Source of the DNA: Aurantiochytrium sp. KH105
Taxonomy: Eukaryota > Sar > Bigyra > Thraustochytrida > Thraustochytriidae
DNA: 64,000 nucleotides
Reading direction: 5' to 3'
Assembly (NCBI GenBank): GCA_003116975.1
Contig: BGKB01000262.1
Coordinates: 220,626 to 284,625 of the forward strand
A program made the position numbers and the translations under genes. Below the pieces are notes generated by a model. The model saw only the letters and a list, made by a program, of their open reading frames with translations, had not been told where the DNA came from and searched no databases. This document shows positions 19,469 to 28,134 of this stretch, in pieces (the first letter of the stretch is position 1; every line of letters begins with the position of its first letter).

Positions 19469-20218
19469 CTAGGCCTTGCGTCGTCTCTTCGCGCCTTTGG
19501 CAGACGTTGAGGACGCCGCTGCAGGAGACCTGCGCTTGCCGTCGCTAAGAAATTCCGCCATCTCGTCTGAGCCGATGGCATCTGCCTCAAGCTTGAGCAT
19601 ACGCTTGCTCGCTGCAGCATCCCGCTCTGACTGTGCGAGTGAATTCTCGAGAGTCTGATTGAAGGCACCAAAGGATCTGCGCCCAGCCGCGCGTCGAGGA
19701 GCAACAAGTAGGGGCTCACAAACAAGCTTGCCCGTATGAGATTGAAGCAATGCAGGATCAATGACCCACTTTTCCTCACGAAGCTTGCGTAGACGATCTG
19801 CCTCTGCACGAGCCGCCTCGTCCGCTTCTTCCTTTCGCTGCATGAACCTCAACCCACGAAGACCCGCCGAGAGCTCTGTCTTGGCCGGTTTCATTGTGAC
19901 CTCTTCCATGCGCTCAGGTCTCGTGCCAGGCATGACGGGCCTCGAATCGAGCTCGAGCACGCGGTCGTCGGCATGTTGCTGCGTTTCGTTTTGCTTGCCG
20001 GCGCTGCTTCTGTCGCGCTTCGCAGCCGGCGTGGGCGTCTTGGCGCTGCCGCCGGGCGTTCCAGCTCCTCCTCCTCGTTTGCCGCCATGCGTCCCACCCG
20101 AGGCACCGCGGCCGTCTGCGACGCCGCGTCGTGCGCTGGCGGGCCCGCTCGACTTCTTCTTCTTCTTCTTCTTCTTGCTGGCCGCGCCGCCGGGCGCGGG
20201 CGCGCCAGGCCGCCACAT
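19469..20218 (-). CDS. MPHOSPH6: M-phase phosphoprotein 6-like exosome cofactor (MPP6)
   Basis: MPP6 docks Rrp6 and Mtr4 onto the nuclear exosome and helps process 5.8S rRNA. The family signature appears as LSAGLRGLRFMQRKEE near residue 117, equivalent to the LSKNLLRMKFMQR box of human MPP6, followed by EEKWVIDPALL and a conserved RRSFGAFNQTLE segment. The first ~80 residues are Lys/Gly/Ala-rich and disordered, including eight consecutive lysines, and the C-terminus ends in basic RRRKA. The start is the ATG complementary to 20216-20218 (MWRPGAPAPGG). At 249 aa it is longer than human MPP6 (160 aa). Its TAG stop lies inside a CTAGGCCTAG-type cluster. It is divergent from RIOK1. Confidence 0.78.
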   Translation of the reverse strand: MWRPGAPAPGGAASKKKKKKKKSSGPASARRGVADGRGASGGTHGGKRGGGAGTPGGSAKTPTPAAKRDRSSAGKQNETQQHADDRVLELDSRPVMPGTRPERMEEVTMKPAKTELSAGLRGLRFMQRKEEADEAARAEADRLRKLREEKWVIDPALLQSHTGKLVCEPLLVAPRRAAGRRSFGAFNQTLENSLAQSERDAAASKRMLKLEADAIGSDEMAEFLSDGKRRSPAAASSTSAKGAKRRRKA

Positions 20219-20893
20219 GCTGCTGGCCAACCTCGAGTTCTACTCGCTCGGCTGGCCAGTCATCAAAAGTCGCCGTAATAATGAAAAATCAAAGACAAGC
20301 AAAGCAAGACAAGCGGACCAGACAGCCTCGGACCCGCGCCATGATCGCACTCCCACCTCGCAGCGGCTGCGGACGGCGACAACCTGAACGACCACTGGCA
20401 CGTCAAAAACTGGAAAATCTTGTGCGCGCCACCTTCACTCCTGGCCCTGGCGGCTGCCACGACCGTACTCGGCTCCTCATCGCTTCGACTTCGACCACGC
20501 GAACGAACGTGACCTTGAACGTGAACGCACCAAGCACGGGCGACGCCGGTTCTGCAACCGATCCTCGATAGTTCGTGATACGATCCGGAAACGATCCGCC
20601 GATTCCGACATCTTGCCGCTCGCGTTCGAGGATGAGGAGGCGGAGGACGAGGACGAGGACGAGGAGCTTTCGCGCGCCCGACTCGGAGAGTTGCGGCAGA
20701 GCCCGGACCTGGACGCCGACGCCCGCTCCGAGTCGCATCGAGGCGAGGCAGCTGTAGACCCAGAACGCCGTGGAGCAGCAGCGCGGGACGAGGAGAAGGC
20801 GAGACGCTTGCTCCGCAAGAGCTTGCTGCGCAAGAGCAGATCGATCACCTGCAGGACTCTTCGCACGTAGGGAAGAACTTCACAGCGGAGACA
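20219..20893. promoter_or_regulatory. Bidirectional promoter region, MPP6 / RIOK1
   Basis: 675 bp between divergent starts. The part from about 20450 to 20870 is open on the plus strand in one frame and would encode an acidic DEDEDEE stretch. It lacks an ATG and ends in a stop before the RIOK1 ATG, so it is left as 5' UTR or promoter. A TGAAAAAT element is at 20280-20290. Confidence 0.45.
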
Positions 20894-21026
20894 ATGCCGA
20901 CGACCGCGTGGGCGACGCCGGCAGCGGCCTCAGCCGCACCTGCGGTGAACATGGCGGACATCATGAGCGCTCAGCTGGCAGAGAGTATGGAGCGCACGGA
21001 TTTCGTCGAGACTAGCTCCGAGCCAG

Positions 21027-21057
<31 letters not shown>

Positions 21058-22873
21058 CGGCTTAGGAAGCCACAACGCCGACGACGTTGAGAGCGAAGAG
21101 GAAATGGACGAGGACCTCAAGCTCGCTCTCGCGCTCTCGCGCGCCGAACACGAAGGCGCGAGCGCAGACTCAGCCCAATCAGAGTCTAATGCTGCACATG
21201 CAAAGCCTGCCTCTTCGCCCGACGTCGACGAGGCAGCAGATCTCGCTCTCGCGCTTAGCCTGCAAGAAGAGGAAGAAGCGGCCCTCGAGACCTTTCGCGC
21301 GTACGAACAGCGTAACTTTGCGGGAAAAGTCAAGTTGAGGTCACGTTTCAAGACTGCAGAGGAAATTGAGGAGGACCATCGACGCGCTGCGGCAGCCGCC
21401 TCGGAGAAGGTGCGATACACTGCAGACGATGCGATTGCGCTCAAGGAAGAGATGGAGAGCATCCGCGAGGCTTTCGCTGAGGAACTGGGTCGTCCGGACG
21501 CTGCGCAGGCCGCGGCGCGCCTGCCACCATGGCCAGTCCGCAACAAAGCTCTCAAGGGCCAGGGCGGAGACGAAGAAATCATCACCAAGCACGACGCAGA
21601 CGCGAGCGCGCAGCGAAACTGGGAGCGTCTCGCAAATGACCCTCGAACGGGTAAGGCAGGCTCAGGTTCAGGCTCGCACAAGATCTCCAATCGAGTGTAC
21701 AATTCCCTCAAGCACAACATGCGCAAGCAGAGCGGGACCGTCAAGGGCCTCTCCTCGACGGTGGAGCGCGATTCGATGCAGACTCATGCCAAGGGACTTG
21801 ATCAGCGCGCGCGACTTACGCTTCAAAAACTTCTTAATGTAGGTCTGCTTGAAGAAGTTAATGGTATCGTGCGCACTGGTAAAGAGGCCGTTGTTTTCCA
21901 CGCGACCGGACACTTTGACAGTATGGCAGAGTACAATGAGCAGCTGCTGCAGCATATGCCCAACGAGGCGGCAGAACTATGGCCTGGAGCTCGCGAGACT
22001 ACCGAAGACGATGACGCAGACACGTCTGAAGCGGTGCAATCGAGCGCCGCGGGCGGGGCGGAAGCACCAGCAGCGGCAGCGGAAGACGGCGAGAAGGCGA
22101 CGGATCAGTCTTTAATTGAGCCTGTGGAAACCGCTGGATCCAAGGCGGTTGCGCAGCCGATCGGCCAGGGCAAGAGTCGTCATTCCAAATCGAAGCCCAG
22201 GGAGGAAGTCGTAATTCGACAGTTTGCCATCAAGCTCTTCAAGACGACATTGACTGAGTTCAAGAACAGGCTCGACTATGTCAAAGGTGATCACCGGTTT
22301 CGCACGGTGGAGCAGCTCTCCCGTCAGAATCCGCGCAAGGTGGTTCGTGTCTGGGCCGAGAAGGAGCTCCGCAACCTTACGCGGGTGCGGCGCGCTGGGC
22401 TGCCCTGTCCTTATCCAGTTGCATTGGTCAATAATTTGCTCGTCATGGAGTTCATTGGCGAAGACGGTTGGCCGGCGCCGCAGCTGAAAGAGGCAAATCT
22501 CTCTGCGCGAAGAATGCAAAAATGCTACGAGCAAGTGACCTGCCTCATGTACGCCATGATGACACTCTGTGGACTGGTGCATGCCGATCTCAGCGAGTAC
22601 AACATTTTGTACATGCAGGGCCAGTGCTACGTAATTGATCTGGGTCAGGCTGTTTTGCATTTTCACCCCAAGGCACGCGAGTTTCTCCTTAGCGACGCCA
22701 CGAATGTGACCCGCTTTTTCAAGTCAAGGGGTGTTCAAGATGTGGTGGATCCGGAGGTTCTTACAGATATGCTCATGGACGCAGTCGCCACTGGTACCGC
22801 CAAGCCTTCGAATTATGAAGACGCCTGCGCGCGCTGGCTGCCACTTTTGCAGCGCGCTCGCGAGCAGCAGTAG
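20894..22873 (+). CDS. RIOK1: RIO1 atypical kinase/ATPase (RIOK1) with N-terminal UIM-type motifs
   Basis: RIO1 acts in late cytoplasmic maturation of the 40S subunit. Conserved elements are GIVRTGKEAVVFHA (P-loop equivalent, ~324-337), AIKLFKT with the catalytic lysine (~445-451), KYV-type and NPRKVVRVWAEKEL, LVMEFIGEDGWPAP, the catalytic loop LVHADLSEYNILY, and the metal-binding loop VIDLGQAVLHFHP. The N-terminus carries two motifs of the ubiquitin-interacting type (DEDLKLALALSRAE and EAADLALALSLQEEE) after a ten-Ala run. About 95 residues (341-436), acidic and Ala-rich, are inserted between the P-loop and the catalytic lysine. The usual V-S-Q of the metal loop reads L-G-Q. At 659 aa it is longer than human RIOK1 (568 aa). 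Confidence 0.93.
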
Positions 22874-22946
22874 GTCCAAGTTAGATTTAGTACTAGGTAT
22901 TTCTTTTTTTGCTATCTCCCTTTGCCTTTGCCTTGGTTGACGTCAG

Positions 22947-23295
22947 GGAAGCGAGGGAACGCCAAGCGCTGGCCGGCCCTATGCTCGTGGCGGCTTTGAC
23001 CTTTTACGTTATTGTCTTTCATTTTCTCAGCAACATGCCCATGGACCAGGCTCTTTTGCGCGGTATCCAAGCTCGCTTTTGGATGCAACCCAATCTCATT
23101 GTCTTCTTACTTGCCATCGTTCCACTCGCTTCACAGCTCTCAACCTTTCGTGACGCCGCGCCTCCTTCGATAGCACCGATGATCACTCTCGCCTTCCACT
23201 TTACCTTTAACAATTTCATTGCGCTTGATGTGACGAACAATGGGCCGGCCGTGCCTGCGAAAGTTTTTCCGGACTCACAGTCAGGCCCTCGTTAA
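22947..23295 (+). pseudogene. TMEM260/DUF2723-like membrane-protein fragment
   Basis: A short open frame after a long pyrimidine tract that ends in CAG at 22944-22946, which looks like a splice acceptor. It reads ALTFYVIVFHFLSNMP, then LLRGIQARFWMQPN, then a hydrophobic FLLAIVPLASQL. ARFWMQPN matches the loop seen in TMEM260/DUF2723 O-mannosyltransferase-type proteins. The first in-frame ATG is 22981. The N-terminal ~300 residues of that family, including the catalytic part, have no room because RIOK1 ends at 22873. It is therefore either a gene relic or an exon whose partner I cannot see. It ends at 23295, 225 bp before the GH5 start. Confidence 0.45.
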
Positions 23296-23520
23296 AGGTG
23301 GATTTTTTTTTTCAAGTTCTTTCCGAGGTGCTTTCGCTGCAAAACGCTGAGAAAAGACAGATCTTCAATTAGATTAGCTTCGGAAGACGAAGAGGGCGCG
23401 CCTCGTCAAGGCGCGTGCGCGTTGCAAGACTCGAGTTGGCGGTAGAGAGGAAAGAAAAGAGCCCGGAAGAGACAAGGAAAGGATAGGAAAGGGAAGGGCT
23501 CGGAAAACGAAAGGTGAACC

Positions 23521-25839
23521 ATGAGCGATGATCTTGGTATCTCGATGGGCCTGTACAACACGCTTTCTGCGGAAGGCTCGCCCCTGACAGAGCGTGACAG
23601 GATGCTGGTCCCGATTATGACGATGCTGTCGCTCATGCTAGGAGATCTCAGCCCCGAGGAAATGATCGGCGCCGGGCTACTCACGACAGCTTTTCTCATC
23701 GGAACCATCTCACGGCAATGCTTTCGAAGCGGAGGCAAGCTTCGCCTCCTGGGGACCGGGTTTGCCATCGCAGTGGCGTGCGCTGGAATCCTTAGCTTTG
23801 AGCACCTCAAGGTGCCGAGCGTGGATCAACGACCTGAAATCTACGGCAAAACCCCATTCGAGAAGCGCCCTAAAGTTCCCGGCGTAGGCGGGGAATTGGT
23901 TTGCGATGGCAGCTCCTTTCTCGACGATTACGGACGAACCCTGATGCTACGTGGCGTGAACCTCGGCGGGGACTCCAAGATCCCAGTTCAGCCCAAGGGC
24001 GACACATGGCGGACCGATAGTTTTGGGGATCCCGAGACGGTCTCGTTTGTGGGGCGTCCCTTTCCGCTCGAGGAGGCCGACGAGCACCTGGGTAGATTGC
24101 GTTCTTGGGGTTTTTCCTTTCTTCGCTTCATCGTCACATGGGAGGCAATCGAGCACGCTGGTCCTGGAAAGTACGATGCTGCATATCTCGATTACCTTTT
24201 GGCGGTGATTCGCAAATGCGCAGAACACGAAATTTCTGTATTCATCGACCCTCACCAAGATGTATGGTCGCGCTGGACCGGTGGAGACGGTGCGCCGCGC
24301 TGGACTCTCGACAAAATTGGTTTCAATGTGTCCAACCTCCACACTTCCGGGGCGAGCGTGACACATCAAGAATTCGGAGATCCCTTCCCGCGCATGGTGT
24401 GGCCGACGAATTACAACCGTCTTGCCGCTGCAACAATGTTCACACTCTTTTTCGCCGGAGACGTGTATGCACCAAACACTTTGGTAGACGGTGTGCCTGT
24501 GCAAACCTTTTTGCAGGGTCACTACATTGCAGCCATGCGCAAGGTAGCCCACACACTCCAGAACGAGACCAACGTACTAGGATATGATACGCTGAATGAA
24601 CCCTCCAATGGGTACGTGGGTCTCAAAAGTCTCAACAAGGCTCTCTTCCCTGCCCCGATGGGATGGTTCATGAGCGCGTTTGACGGAATGCGTCTTGGTT
24701 CTGGCGAGTCCCTCAAGGTTGCCCGTTTTTCCGCGCCTCTCATCCTCCACAGTATGGAAACGGTGAACCCGGATGGAATCTTGGCGTGGAAGTCGCAGGC
24801 CCACGACGTCTGGCAAAATGAGGGCGTCTGGCAGGCTGCGAGCGGAAGCGAGCCGGCCAAGGTGCTTCGATCGGACCACTTTGCTCTCAACGCGCAAGGC
24901 GGGCCGGTGAATTTTATGCGCGACTTCATGGCTCCATTTTTCGACCGCTATCGCGAGGCCATTCATGCAGAGCATCCGTCTGCTGTCATTTTTGCCGAGG
25001 GATTCATCGATCCAAACAAGCCAGAACACGATCCTGCTCCGGTCAATATGCAGGGGGGTCCAAAGGTGGCTTGGGCGCCTCATTTTTACGATGGGCTTAC
25101 GCTCATTCTGAAGCGGTTTCGACCGTGGATGGCGCTTGACCTGCACTCCGAAAGCCCTGTTCTCGGCGAGCGTGCGGCCAGTGCGGCCATCTCGAGCAAT
25201 CTTGCAAAGGTGCGCAAAAGCGGCGCAAGCCTTGCGAACCAGCCCCGTGGCGCACCGATCCTTGTCGGTGAAGTAGGCATTCCCATGGACCTCGATCGCG
25301 ATGCGGACGGGGTTGCCGAGGCGTACAAGACGGGCGACTTTTCCGCGCAGATTCGAGCTCTTGATCGAATTATGAGAGCGCTTGAGGACAATCTTTTTTC
25401 CTTTACGCTTTGGAACTATGCAGCCGCCAACTCGCATAAGCGTGGCGAGCTTTGGAACGATGAGGATCTCTCCCTTTTTTCCCGCGATGATCAGAAGAGT
25501 TCGGCGACAGAAGATCTTAACAGTGGAGGGAGAGCTCTGCAGGCCGCGGTGCGGCCATACCCGATGAAAACCTGCGGCACGCCGTTGCGTCTACACTTCG
25601 ATGCGCTCTCGGCCTCGCGTCGTTTTGAATTTGAGTTCATCCCAACCCAATGCAAGGATGGTGCACCTACGGTCCTCTTTGTTCCTGGCTACCAGTACCC
25701 AAACGGCGTCACATTCGAATCTACGTCGAACAACGATGCCCAAGAGGACAATCACGATCTGGCCAATAACGTGATTTACTTTTCGCATCCTCCGCAAGAT
25801 GCGCCGGTCACCATAATTATCGAAGCGAACAAGGCGTGA
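23521..25839 (+). CDS. GH5 (GH5_12-type) glucosylceramidase / steryl-beta-glucosidase, membrane-anchored
   Basis: Glycoside hydrolase family 5, closest in motif to the EGCrP/Sgl1 enzymes that hydrolyse glucosylceramide or sterol glucosides. Evidence is the opening LMLRGVNLGGDSK, then SFLRFIVTWEAIEH, VFIDPHQDVWSRWTGGDG, the acid/base glutamate in GYDTLNEPSNGY (E360), and the nucleophile in ILVGEVGIPMD (E584), followed by LWNYAAANSHKRGELWNDEDLS. A C-terminal beta-sandwich of ~110 residues follows. Residues ~48-66 and ~75-92 are two hydrophobic segments, a probable N-terminal membrane anchor that is not typical of the soluble fungal enzymes. ATG 23521 is the only plausible start. Substrate (sterol glucoside or glucosylceramide) is inferred. 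Confidence 0.9.
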   Translation: MSDDLGISMGLYNTLSAEGSPLTERDRMLVPIMTMLSLMLGDLSPEEMIGAGLLTTAFLIGTISRQCFRSGGKLRLLGTGFAIAVACAGILSFEHLKVPSVDQRPEIYGKTPFEKRPKVPGVGGELVCDGSSFLDDYGRTLMLRGVNLGGDSKIPVQPKGDTWRTDSFGDPETVSFVGRPFPLEEADEHLGRLRSWGFSFLRFIVTWEAIEHAGPGKYDAAYLDYLLAVIRKCAEHEISVFIDPHQDVWSRWTGGDGAPRWTLDKIGFNVSNLHTSGASVTHQEFGDPFPRMVWPTNYNRLAAATMFTLFFAGDVYAPNTLVDGVPVQTFLQGHYIAAMRKVAHTLQNETNVLGYDTLNEPSNGYVGLKSLNKALFPAPMGWFMSAFDGMRLGSGESLKVARFSAPLILHSMETVNPDGILAWKSQAHDVWQNEGVWQAASGSEPAKVLRSDHFALNAQGGPVNFMRDFMAPFFDRYREAIHAEHPSAVIFAEGFIDPNKPEHDPAPVNMQGGPKVAWAPHFYDGLTLILKRFRPWMALDLHSESPVLGERAASAAISSNLAKVRKSGASLANQPRGAPILVGEVGIPMDLDRDADGVAEAYKTGDFSAQIRALDRIMRALEDNLFSFTLWNYAAANSHKRGELWNDEDLSLFSRDDQKSSATEDLNSGGRALQAAVRPYPMKTCGTPLRLHFDALSASRRFEFEFIPTQCKDGAPTVLFVPGYQYPNGVTFESTSNNDAQEDNHDLANNVIYFSHPPQDAPVTIIIEANKA

Positions 25840-26226
25840 TTTTCCTTCTCTTTCTCTCTCTTTCCTTGTCTCTCTTTTCTATTTGTGGTGGACGCATTGC
25901 CAATGTGGTTCACAATCCTGTACGACCCTCGCTGAATCGTTGCTCATCGACGCAAGGAGGCAGAGAAAAGAGGCTTACCATTTTCGCTTGAGTCATGCAA
26001 AACAAAAATAAGAAACAATCAAACTTGAGAAACATGAGAAAAGCCAAAGAGTACAAATTTTGCGATCTGATTTTTGTTGCTTCCAGAGACCAAAAAGGCA
26101 ACGAATGGAGATGCCAACAAAATCGACCTGAGTTTTGATGAGCTGGGCTCCAGATTGACCGACAGCAACCCAAGACCTTTCTACCTAGTCGTACCTAAAA
26201 GAAATACACAGTGGGCTAGGCTCCAT
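25840..26226. other. Convergent 3' spacer
   Basis: 387 bp between the GH5 gene and the first trypsin-like gene. It starts with a TTTCTCTC-rich pyrimidine tract and ends with TAGGC motifs at 26214-26233. No gene is supported. Confidence 0.5.
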
Positions 26227-27501
26227 CTAGGCCATGGCCATATGGGCCATGAGCGATAAAACGCCCAATAGATTGCCGGATTGAAAACTCCGGATCCCCG
26301 CAGAAGGCGTGTCTCCGCTTGCACCTTCATTCATGGGGGCATCGAATGCACTCTCGGACAAGTATTCGTCTTCGAATTCATTGTACTTGTGTCCATCGCT
26401 TTCATCATGCGCCAACCATTCGTCACTACTCGCATATGTCTCGTTCCACAAGTCGGTCTCGTTACCGCTGCTAAAGTCGGTAAAATTCGTCCCATCCGTG
26501 GCGTGGGTCCCGTTACCCGAAGGAATGGAAAGGCCCCCAGGCAACGTTGGCGTCTCTGTTACCAGTATCGGGGATGGGGTTGGTGCAAAAGAAGAAATGT
26601 TCCTCACAGGCGATGCAAAGAACCGCAGATCCGATTCATCTCCAGTGGAGGAAGTGGAAGCGATAGTTTCCCGGATCCACGTTTCATAAGAAGAAATGCG
26701 AGTGTAAACGCCGGGAAATCGGGCAAGGGCGCACCCCACGCCAAATGAGACGACACCAATCAGGACCTCCTGTTCGCCACGCTTCACCGTAAGGGGGCCT
26801 CCGGAATCACCTTGACAGCTGTCTTTTCCGGGCGCTGCGGCGCACAAGTGGTATGTAGACATAATTTCAGCAATGCTACCGTAGTCTGCAGAGCATTCAT
26901 CGACATCCACAATATTCACAACAGCCTCGCGAAGGTTGTAGTCGAGGTTTCCATTGCTCCTTGTAACGCCATAGCCGCTGACAGTTGCATTCTCGCCCTC
27001 GACCAAGGCAATGTTTTCGCCAGCTAACGTCGCAGGAGTGGGAAGGGTCGGCTCTTGATCTTGAAAGTACATGATGGCAATGTCGTTTTCTGTTGCCCCG
27101 TCATGGTCGACAAAGTCGGGGTGTACCTGCACACCAACGGGGTAAACTAGTGAATAGGCGTCATTGTCAATTGTAATGAGGTTTTCGCTGAGGAAGGTGA
27201 CAAAAGCCGTAAAAGAGGACGACGGAAGGCAATGCGCAGCCGTGAGCATGTAGTGGTATCCGCCCGAGGAACCAATGTACGAGCTACCGCAAATGAACTG
27301 GTCTCCGCTGTCTTCTTCTGTGAGAACCATCGCTGCCATCCAATCGCGCGAACTCGCCTCAATGAGATAGCCACCGACGATTCGCGGCTTCAAGCTCGTC
27401 AGGGCACGTTTGCTTGGCATTCCTGCTCTCGCGGTCGAGAAAACCGCTGCCAGCACGGCCCACAACACGAGCGCGGCTCCCGTCGCGCGCGTCGAGCCCA
27501 T
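26227..27501 (-). CDS. Secreted trypsin-like serine protease (S1A), GPI-like tail
   Basis: S1 family protease. A signal peptide (VLWAVLAAVFSTARA) is followed by a short propeptide and the activation site PRIVGG. The catalytic triad is H in MLTAAHCLP, D in TENDIAIMYF and S in DSCQGDSGGPL. The Asp before SCQGDSGG occupies the trypsin S1-pocket position, predicting Lys/Arg specificity. After the protease domain (~residue 285) comes an Asn/Thr/Ser/Glu-rich linker of ~110 residues with many N-glycosylation sequons, then a hydrophobic end (LLGVLSLMAHMAMA) that fits a GPI signal. It is a paralogue of the protease at 32213-33277 and shares SSYIGSSGGYHYMLTA. Start ATG 27501 gives 424 aa. Confidence 0.92.
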   Translation of the reverse strand: MGSTRATGAALVLWAVLAAVFSTARAGMPSKRALTSLKPRIVGGYLIEASSRDWMAAMVLTEEDSGDQFICGSSYIGSSGGYHYMLTAAHCLPSSSFTAFVTFLSENLITIDNDAYSLVYPVGVQVHPDFVDHDGATENDIAIMYFQDQEPTLPTPATLAGENIALVEGENATVSGYGVTRSNGNLDYNLREAVVNIVDVDECSADYGSIAEIMSTYHLCAAAPGKDSCQGDSGGPLTVKRGEQEVLIGVVSFGVGCALARFPGVYTRISSYETWIRETIASTSSTGDESDLRFFASPVRNISSFAPTPSPILVTETPTLPGGLSIPSGNGTHATDGTNFTDFSSGNETDLWNETYASSDEWLAHDESDGHKYNEFEDEYLSESAFDAPMNEGASGDTPSAGIRSFQSGNLLGVLSLMAHMAMA

Positions 27502-28134
27502 CCCGCAATGTAGATTTCAACTGAACGAGCGCAGGTGAATGCTGCCGCTTGCCGTTGCGGCTTCGCTGCGTGGCGCTGCTGGCTCCTATCCTGTCGCGAT
27601 GGCGCTCCGGCAGCTGCGCGCCACCGCACTCTACTGCACCCCACTGCAAGCTCGACGCCAAACGGACTTGCCGGTTGCGCTGCTAAGCTGTGCACGTGAC
27701 TCGGAGTTCCGACGTTCAGGCCTTGAAACAACACGAGATGAACTCTCATTTCTATTTTGTTTTTTCATTCTTTTATTTAGCACTGCCAGCCAGCTGACTG
27801 TGGCTGGCTGTGTAGCGAGGCGCCCTCACTGCCATGGTAAAGCTTGATTTCAAACGACCGGGAGATTTGCTTTCTTTAATGATGGCACGATGAAAGGCAT
27901 GAACAAGAAGCTTTTGACGCAGAGGAAATGACAAGAAAATTGAAAACAAACAACATTTGAGACAAAGTTTAACCTCGGCATCAGGCTACCATAGGTACCA
28001 GTTCGTTGGAGGTCTAGAATCCAGTGTGAAGGAAAGAACTCTCGAGGATCTCAAGCTGATATTCCTAACCCCCCACCACAGGCCCTTTCCATGCATTCTT
28101 TGCGACGACCAAAACTTGTGCAAAGGGCTGCAAT
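27502..28134. other. Same-strand spacer, 633 bp
   Basis: Separates the first trypsin gene from the 3' end of the fibro-slime gene. It holds the protease promoter in its left part and an AT-richer 3' region in its right. No repeat or ORF is supported. Confidence 0.5.

Noticed and set aside
20275-20295. TGAAAAAT as a possible RRPE ribosome-biogenesis promoter element
   Set aside because: A single partial match to a yeast motif. It was not kept as a feature in a distant lineage.
20477-20870. Acidic frame (DEDEDEE) before RIOK1
   Set aside because: No ATG and a stop before the RIOK1 ATG. It could be part of an unseen 5' exon, but nothing supports splicing here.
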